Below, piece after piece: positions 58,077 through 64,000 of a stretch of DNA of 64,000 nt. The stretch's first letter is position 1, and the number at the start of each line of letters is the position of its first letter. The DNA comes from Helicostylum pulchrum. Its lineage: Eukaryota; Mucoromycota; Mucoromycetes; Mucorales; Mucoraceae. The notes under the pieces are model-generated. The model searched no databases and was not told the origin of the DNA. It was given only the letters and a program-made list of their open reading frames with translations. Location: the NCBI GenBank assembly GCA_025677825.1, contig JAIXMO010000014.1, positions 434,001 through 498,000 on the forward strand, read 5' to 3'. The position numbers and the translations under genes were made by a program.

Positions 58077-60681
58077 ATGCTTTCTATGAATAACACTATA
58101 AAGCGACCAGAATTTAAAGAAAAGTTTGTTGAACTAAGTCGAGATGTTTTCAAAGTATACATTCAAAAAATAAAATAAAACTAGTCGAGTTTTTTTTAAA
58201 AACCTTTTTAGGGCCCAACACTTTCTTCAACTTTTTGGGATAACTACTTGATTTTACCCGTCAATGCTACATGTATTACACAATTAATACAAAGCAAATC
58301 AGAAGAGAGCTTGCTTGATTTACAACCTAATTTAAGCAGACTCTTTTTAGCATGCCTAGGCAAACTAGAGTGCATTACAACTTCTTCCATGAGTGAAAAG
58401 ACACGTCAAAAGAATGCTGTCATCATCCTGACTGTTGTCATTCGGAACTTGTTTTCAAAGAAACGTTTATCTCATTTCAATATCATCTCAATCTTGACAG
58501 GTCTCGATAAAGCAGAGGCTTTGTTTTCAAAATTAGTAAAGTCTATTCAACTGCATATTGAACAATCTGATTTAAGATCGACTGTGTTACAATTGGCTCT
58601 TGTACTTTCTGCTGGAAGTGATAATGTCAATCAAAATGGTTTAAATGGTTATTTTATGACAAATGATATGTCGCTCACTCTTTTCAAGGTACATATTTAA
58701 AAAATGAAGTCCACTTGCGTTGTATACTTAAATATATATGTATATCAGATTTTGGCTGAAGAAGATGTAGATGAAAATGATATTAGAGATGTTGTCATGT
58801 TAATAGGCATGCTATCCAACTATAACAAATATGAATCGAGGAACCCATATCTATCATATTTAACAAAATGCAAGCAAATTAAACCATTCGAGGTAGTTTA
58901 TAGAGTATTATTATATCAAGTATGTACGTAATATTTATTTTTTTGTGTTATTGATGTTAGACTATGATTGACATGTATACATCTACACTCACTAGTCTTC
59001 GAGGGTAAGAGCTTATACATATTGTACAAGTGAAATCTTTTGCTAATCTGGTTTTATCTAGTCGTTATATACAACTCAATGACGATGAAGAAACGTTTTC
59101 TAAATCTGTAGTAAATTACATGTCTCGTTGGTTTTCTGCTTCTACACCATCCGCTCCTTCTGAAGCAGAGAATTTACAAACACTTGCAAATCTGTAAATA
59201 TAAAAAAAAAAGCGCTAAACAAATCTCAGAATCTAATTTTTTTTCTTCTTAATAGGCCATCTGCACAAACCGCTTTATTACTACCACTTTATGATCTAAT
59301 TAATACAAACTCTTTTTTCGTTCATACTTTAGTCAATACATGTACTAAACTGGATGTAAAATATAAAGACGACCCACAGTCGAAAGTAACTTTAATCACT
59401 TCGTTATTTTCTTTTGCTTCCTACTTGTTTCAAAACAACCGCACTGATAGAACCAATATTTATTCCAGACTTGTACTGACCATCTTTTTGCGATTGACGG
59501 AAGAGAATTCTGTCATGAATTATATTGCAAAAGAAGGGTCTACAGCTAATGTTAGACTATGTCGTCAGGTATATATCGATTATAGTATATTTTTATACCT
59601 ATGTTTCTAAAAAAAAAAGTTTATATAGCGCTCACCACCGTTGCCATTGATAAAATCTAGTAGATCATTATTTTGTAACATTCTAGATAATATGTTGCTT
59701 TTTATCAAGCATAATGTTCGTAAGAAGTTGGATTTAGTATCTTACAAGTAAGCCCTCCAAAAAAAAAAAAAAAAAAAGAATTAGTATGTACAGGTACCAA
59801 TTTTTTTTTTTTACATTTTAGATTGGCATTTTCTGTCCTTCATCGTACATTGTGTTTTATTAGCAAACATAAAATTCGATTAGGTAAAAAAAAAAACTAA
59901 ATTATAATACAGAAAAAAAAACTAAAGTTACGTACTAGATTATCACTGGATTGAGCTTTGGCCTACATTAACCTCGGTGTTACATTTTAATGCACTTCGT
60001 TTAGAAGATCTTCAATCAAGATCAGAATTTAACGAATACCTGGGATCTGTAAGTGCAATTTGTTAAATTCTAGCTCATTTCTATTTACTCCGCCGAATTC
60101 TATAGTTTATCAGTGTATTCAACATGTGTGTGACATACGGAGAGACTTTTCTATCTGATACCAAAAGCTATGATAACCTTTACTATGAAATTATTCGCGC
60201 AACTCAAGATTTTATTAAATTATCTGAATATGGTAATTTAAAAACAAAAAAGTCTTTTTGTTGTTGTTGTTAACTTTTTTTTGATAAATAGTCAATCGAT
60301 CAATTACATCAAAATCAAGAGGCGATAGATCTCCTACTATTACATTTAATGAATTTTATAACATTCAGTTGATTTGTAATCACTTTAAACCTGCTCTTGA
60401 TGAATGGCAAGCATCTAAAAATATAAAGTTTCCTTCGCCAGAACAAGTAATGGGTAAAAAAAGTGTTTTTATTATACTAACAAAATACAACATTATGAAC
60501 TAAATTTTTATATGTAGCTATTATAAATGAAAACTATGCAACTTTAGAGTTGAAACCAATGGATAAATTAGACTCGTATGTTGCATTTAATGAAATTCCT
60601 GCAGAGATGGGATTCTTTCGTCAAGTGTTACGCGTAGCCGTTATTGATTATTTAGAATATTACACTTGGAGCATATCTTGA
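58077..60681 (+). CDS. ARMH3/UPF0588 (DUF1741) armadillo-like helical protein
   Basis: Twelve exons (58077-58154, 58212-58688, 58749-58892, 58961-59004, 59062-59193, 59256-59568, 59629-59747, 59822-59883, 59939-60048, 60106-60232, 60292-60453, 60518-60681) encode 643 aa, near the length of human ARMH3 (C10orf76). The protein is all-helical. Conserved points include FKEKFVELSRDVFKGPTLSS with FWDNYLILPVN near the start, NPYLSYLTKCK, RYIQLNDDEETFSK and FSVLHRTLCFI. The DUF1741 part is marked by YHWIELWPTLTSVLHFNALR, and the end reads VLRVAVIDYLEYYTW. ARMH3 works at the Golgi with the PI4KB/GBF1 system in animals; a similar Golgi role here is an inference. Introns are very short (45-90 bases). 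Confidence 0.85.
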
Positions 60682-60782
60682 TTTTTATTAAAGCAATAAT
60701 AATAATAATAGTAATAAAGAAAGAAGGGGGGTATTGATATGTACACATAAACGTTTAGGACACGGAACAAATATATATATAT

Positions 60783-61196
60783 TTACATGATAGTACATGG
60801 ACTGTCTTTCATTTTTTGACCTTTCTTTACAGGCATACGCGGTCGATACCAAGTAGGATCTCCTTGTACATACTGAGGTGGAGCAGGAGGTTTTTCCTCT
60901 TCACAACCACCACAACCACCGGGAGCAACAACAGGAGCAGCCATATACATTCCGGGTTGTTGACCAAAATTGAATACTAAGTTAGGACCCATACCTACAG
61001 AAGGACAACCACCCATCATAGGTGAGCCCATCATAGAAGAGCCCATCATGGGTGAACCCATCATCATCGGTCCTGCAGCTGGCATAGATGCAGGACCTGG
61101 AGTAGCCGAACTCATACCAAACTTTTGTTTATCAGCTTCCGACATGGCAGGCATTTGTGCTGGTCTCGGAGGAGGAGGAGGAGGTAAATCCTGCAT
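60783..61196 (-). CDS. Met/Gly/Pro-rich small protein with CAAX box (137 aa)
   Basis: A single-exon frame encodes 137 aa beginning MQDLPPPPPPRPAQMP. It has MMG-repeat segments (SPMMGSSMMGSPMMGG), a short GGCGGCEEE cluster and a basic end (RPRMPVKKGQK). The last four residues, CTIM, fit a CAAX prenylation box; Met at the X position favours farnesylation. The poly-basic stretch next to it would help plasma-membrane attachment. It converges with the ARMH3-like gene, leaving about 100 bases between stop codons. No homologue is recognised, but the composition and the C-terminal signal are coherent. An antisense frame on the plus strand is a shadow. Confidence 0.6.
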   Translation of the reverse strand: MQDLPPPPPPRPAQMPAMSEADKQKFGMSSATPGPASMPAAGPMMMGSPMMGSSMMGSPMMGGCPSVGMGPNLVFNFGQQPGMYMAAPVVAPGGCGGCEEEKPPAPPQYVQGDPTWYRPRMPVKKGQKMKDSPCTIM

Positions 61197-61531
61197 AATA
61201 AACTATAACAAACAAAGAAAGAAAAAGAAACTAAAGTTTTTTTTACGTAACTTTTTTTTTTTATACAAAATGCAGATCAAAAAGTTTCCTTGTTTAGTCG
61301 CCGAGTCATAACATGAAAAAAAAGGTAAAACACCTTTTAAGGAAAGATACGTCATCCCAGCCATTTTTTTTTTCGTATACTTTTTGTACCAGGAGGATTT
61401 TCCCTTTTTCCTTTTTTTACTTAAAAAAGTAATCTTTATAGGTACAAAGAAAGAAAAAAATAATCATTACGTACGCTATTAGTTTTTATCTGTACTTATA
61501 TTTGTTAAAAAAATTGAACATACAGTTGAAT

Positions 61532-63285
61532 ATGCCTAATATTACGATTAACGTTCGACCCTCTACGGGTCAATTATTCCAAGTCGATTTGGATTCTGAC
61601 TCAACTACTGTCGAAGCACTTAAACAACTTATTGCAGAAAAGATGGGAAACGTTGAAGCAACTAATTTGAAATTAGTATTTTCTGGTAGAATTTTAAAGA
61701 ATGAAGATCTTTGTAGTCAATGCAGTAAGTTTTTTCTCGTGTTTACTACTCTTTGTTTTATTTACATTATTTGTTTATTTAGAGCTTGCTACTGGTTGTA
61801 CGGTTCATGTGGTTCGTTCTGGTGTTAATAAAACACCAGCGAATACTGCACCTACTACTCCCAAGACATCTAACGCAACTACACCTACACCTGTTGCATA
61901 TTCTGACCCTATTCCTCCTATTCCTCCTACACCTAGTCCTTCTACATTGACAGGTCTCGGTGCAGCTTCACCATTTGGAGACATGCAAATGCCAAACATG
62001 GACCCAGAAGTTATGCGTCAGATGATGGATTCCCCTTTTATGCAAAATATTATGGGGAACACAGGTTTGTGCCTTTTTTCTTTACAAGTTTGTATATGAT
62101 ATTAATTGCCTTCATCTTTATTAGATTTCGTACGTTCCATCATTATGAGTAATCCTCAAATGAAGGCTTTAGTAGAACAAAATCCTGAACTTGGCCATGT
62201 GATTAGTGATCCCGCTTTCTTAAGACAATCTATGGAGATGATGAGGTAAGTTGTATACGAAAAAAAAAAGAGAGAGAAAAGTTTTTAAACAAGTGTAATT
62301 TTTATTTTAGAAACCCAGAGTTGATGAGAGAAATGCAAAGAAATAATGATCGCGCTTTATCCAACATTGAAGCTATTCCAGGAGGATTTAACCATTTACG
62401 TAGAATGTATAATTCAGTTCAAGGACCAATGGAGTCCGCCATGGGAAATAACGGTACAGGCTCTTCTGACGAAGCTAACGAACGTTTAGCAAGAGAATTA
62501 AATGTAGAGAGTGTACCTGAAAATTCATTAAACACACAAGCATTACCTAACCCTTGGGCAGCAGCACCTGCTTCAAATACATCTAATAATAATAATTCTA
62601 ATACATCGCCTGCTAACCCTTTTGCCGCTGCTGCTGCTAATGGCAATGGATCTGAAAACCCTCTCGCTGGTAAGTGTGTCTTTCTCCCCACCCCCAACGA
62701 AAAAAAAATACTAATTATATATATATGTAGCTTTACTTGGTGGTGGTGGTGGTGGTGGAGGTGGATCTATGTTCCCTTTTGGTCAGCCTCAATCTCCTAC
62801 ACAACCCGTACAGCAACAACAACAGCCTCAACAACAAGCTGGTGCAACTCCTTTTTGGGCAGATCCTAATTTCATTCAAGCTAGTATGAGAATGCAACAA
62901 ATGATGGCTAACAATAATAACAACACTAATAATAATAATACCAGTACTGCATTACCACAAGAAAACTCACAACAAAATTTATTACAACAAATGATGATGG
63001 GATTTCCTTCCGGCGGATTTGGGTAAAAAAATTAAAAGAGATACATATAGGTTTAATATATACTGATAACGGTTTTTTTTTAAATATAGTGGATTACCTG
63101 ATTTTGGAGCACAACAGCAACCCCAACAACAACCTGTAACACCATCAGAACCACCTGAGGTTCGTTTTAGAGATCAATTAGCACAATTAGAAGAAATGGG
63201 ATTTTCAGAAAAGCCTGCTAATGTACGTGCATTGTTGGCCACTGGAGGAAATGTTCAAGCTGCTATCGAATACTTGCTCCAATAA
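61532..63285 (+). CDS. DSK2: Ubiquilin/Dsk2 ubiquitin shuttle protein
   Basis: Six exons (61532-61724, 61783-62064, 62125-62245, 62311-62669, 62731-63022, 63090-63285) encode 480 aa. The N-terminal ubiquitin-like domain (residues 1-75) has [34 protein letters not shown] and GCTVHVV. Two STI1-type segments follow: [19 protein letters not shown] with [19 protein letters not shown], and the second, in a Gln/Asn-rich region, near [14 protein letters not shown]-terminal UBA domain (about 440-480) has [20 protein letters not shown] and [13 protein letters not shown]. The protein carries ubiquitinated clients to the proteasome. A poly-Gly run coded by GGT repeats starts exon 5 and poly-Asn runs follow. 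The start is the first ATG of the UBL; an upstream in-frame extension has no ATG. Confidence 0.95.
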
Positions 63286-63388
63286 ATCCCCCCCCCCCCT
63301 TCCTTCTTACCTTCTCTTTTTTATTTATAACAAAAATTAAAATATATAAAAAGTTTTTTTTTTTTAAAGAAAAAAATATAATTATTTA

Positions 63389-64000
63389 TTAAGTAGATTT
63401 ATAAGGCGGGTTTACTAATGATACAGTACTTTGCATTTGAGGTAAATTTAATTCGGTTAATAAGGTGTTTATGTCGGGTTTGGCGGTAGTAGGATGTGGT
63501 TTAGAGTTGGTAGAGATGGAGTTGCTTTGAGTCGAATCAGTGTCAACTCCATCGTCTTCTACCAGTGGTTGTGATACAAGTGCTTCTTTTAATGCAGCAA
63601 CACGAATACTACTCTTTCGATCTTCCGCTGTCATAATACGCTAATACATAAAATGTAAATAACTGGATATATATGTATAGTAACTACTTACGATAGGGCC
63701 AGTGTGTTCCCAAGGACTAGAAAGTTTTGGCTTAATTCCACTTGACTCTAACAAGATTCTTGATCTCATTGGTTGATCATGTTTGACTATAAAAAAGATA
63801 GTAAAATGATTTTTTAAAAAAAGGACTGATAGAATGAATAATAAAAAGTAACTTACGGAAGGCGTCGGAACCCCATTCAGCAAATAATTTAGCTTCTAAA
63901 TCTAAACCATGGGTATCTTGTTCATCACGTAAATTACCTTCCTTTGACATGATTTCCACCACGATACTACGATCAATCCAAACACGATTCGATTTTTGTT
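63389..64000 (-). CDS. 3' part of an unidentified gene, cut by the window edge
   Basis: Three minus-strand exons are visible: 64000-63857 (continuing outside), 63786-63692 and 63640-63389. All splices keep one frame through to the stop at 63391-63389. The readable protein includes RVWIDRSIVVEIMSKEGN, LEAKLFAEWGSDAF, LSSPWEHTGPI and EDRKSSIRVAALKEAL, and a Ser/Pro-rich end (PPYKST). The first exon is dense in charged and aromatic residues and looks like a folded domain. I do not recognise the family. The gene converges with DSK2, about 100 bases apart. Confidence 0.6.

Noticed and set aside
60970..61311. Plus-strand frame with Pro/Ile/Gly repeats
   Set aside because: It is the antisense shadow of the CAAX-box gene.

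Overview
The window is nuclear DNA of an early-diverging filamentous fungus, most likely a Mucorales species (Mucoromycota). I infer this from strongly AT-rich intergenic DNA, many short GT-AG introns, a class C (GABA-B-like) GPCR with a Venus-flytrap domain, a chitin synthase fused to a myosin-like motor, and relics of TnpB/Fanzor-like elements of a type I associate with Mucorales. No species can be named from sequence alone.

Layout. 1.4-4.8 kb: VPS11 (+). 5.1-5.4 kb: a spliced Tyr/Asn-rich small protein (-). 6.5-9.5 kb: DCAF6/8-type WD40 protein (+). 9.6-9.74 kb: a pure CT tract lying directly upstream of a spliced Ecl1-like zinc-binding protein (9.77-10.03 kb, +). 10.1-14.2 kb: a 15-exon class C GPCR (-). 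14.8-18.0 kb: ankyrin/DIL protein (-). 19.3-19.8 kb: Tc1/mariner transposase relic. 20.0-21.2 kb: intact stand-alone Gag-like gene (-). 22.5-29.2 kb: mitochondrial ribosomal protein mL40, a two-TM PPxY protein, and two disordered proteins. 29.4-34.2 kb and 38.2-41.8 kb: a mobile-element zone. 35.5-37.9 kb: a PR-like SnoaL/NTF2-fold protein and a cyclin K/T-like protein, caught between the two elements. 43.47 kb: tRNA-Asp(GTC). 44.5-46.2 kb: RhoGEF. 48.3-54.2 kb: class V/VII chitin synthase. 56.6-63.3 kb: secreted inorganic pyrophosphatase, ARMH3-like protein, CAAX-box protein and ubiquilin/Dsk2. 63.4-64.0 kb: 3' end of an unidentified gene.

The most unusual part is the mobile zone. It holds decayed copies of two distinct TnpB/Fanzor-like RuvC nuclease lineages, called A and B here. 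At 29.6-34.2 kb a lineage A body (DPG motif, C4 zinc finger, RD motif, one intact intron and only two frameshifts, both at A-runs) sits between an N-terminal part and a C-terminal part of lineage B. This is a nested or mosaic element. A second lineage B N-terminal half lies at 39.2-41.8 kb. Both B copies are preceded by the same 5' block of about 130 bp. In the second copy that block is split by a 278-bp MITE with a 7-bp target duplication; the first copy preserves the empty site. A Crypton/Ndc10-type recombinase fragment lies beside the second copy.

The host genes are not an operon. They belong to separate pathways: vacuolar tethering, Cul4 ubiquitin ligation, ubiquitin shuttling, cell-wall synthesis, Rho signalling, CTD-kinase cyclin and nutrient or ligand sensing. 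All exon structures were derived by hand from splice consensus and reading-frame continuity. In every multi-exon model given for host genes the exon lengths add up to a continuous frame, except that the last gene is cut by the window edge.
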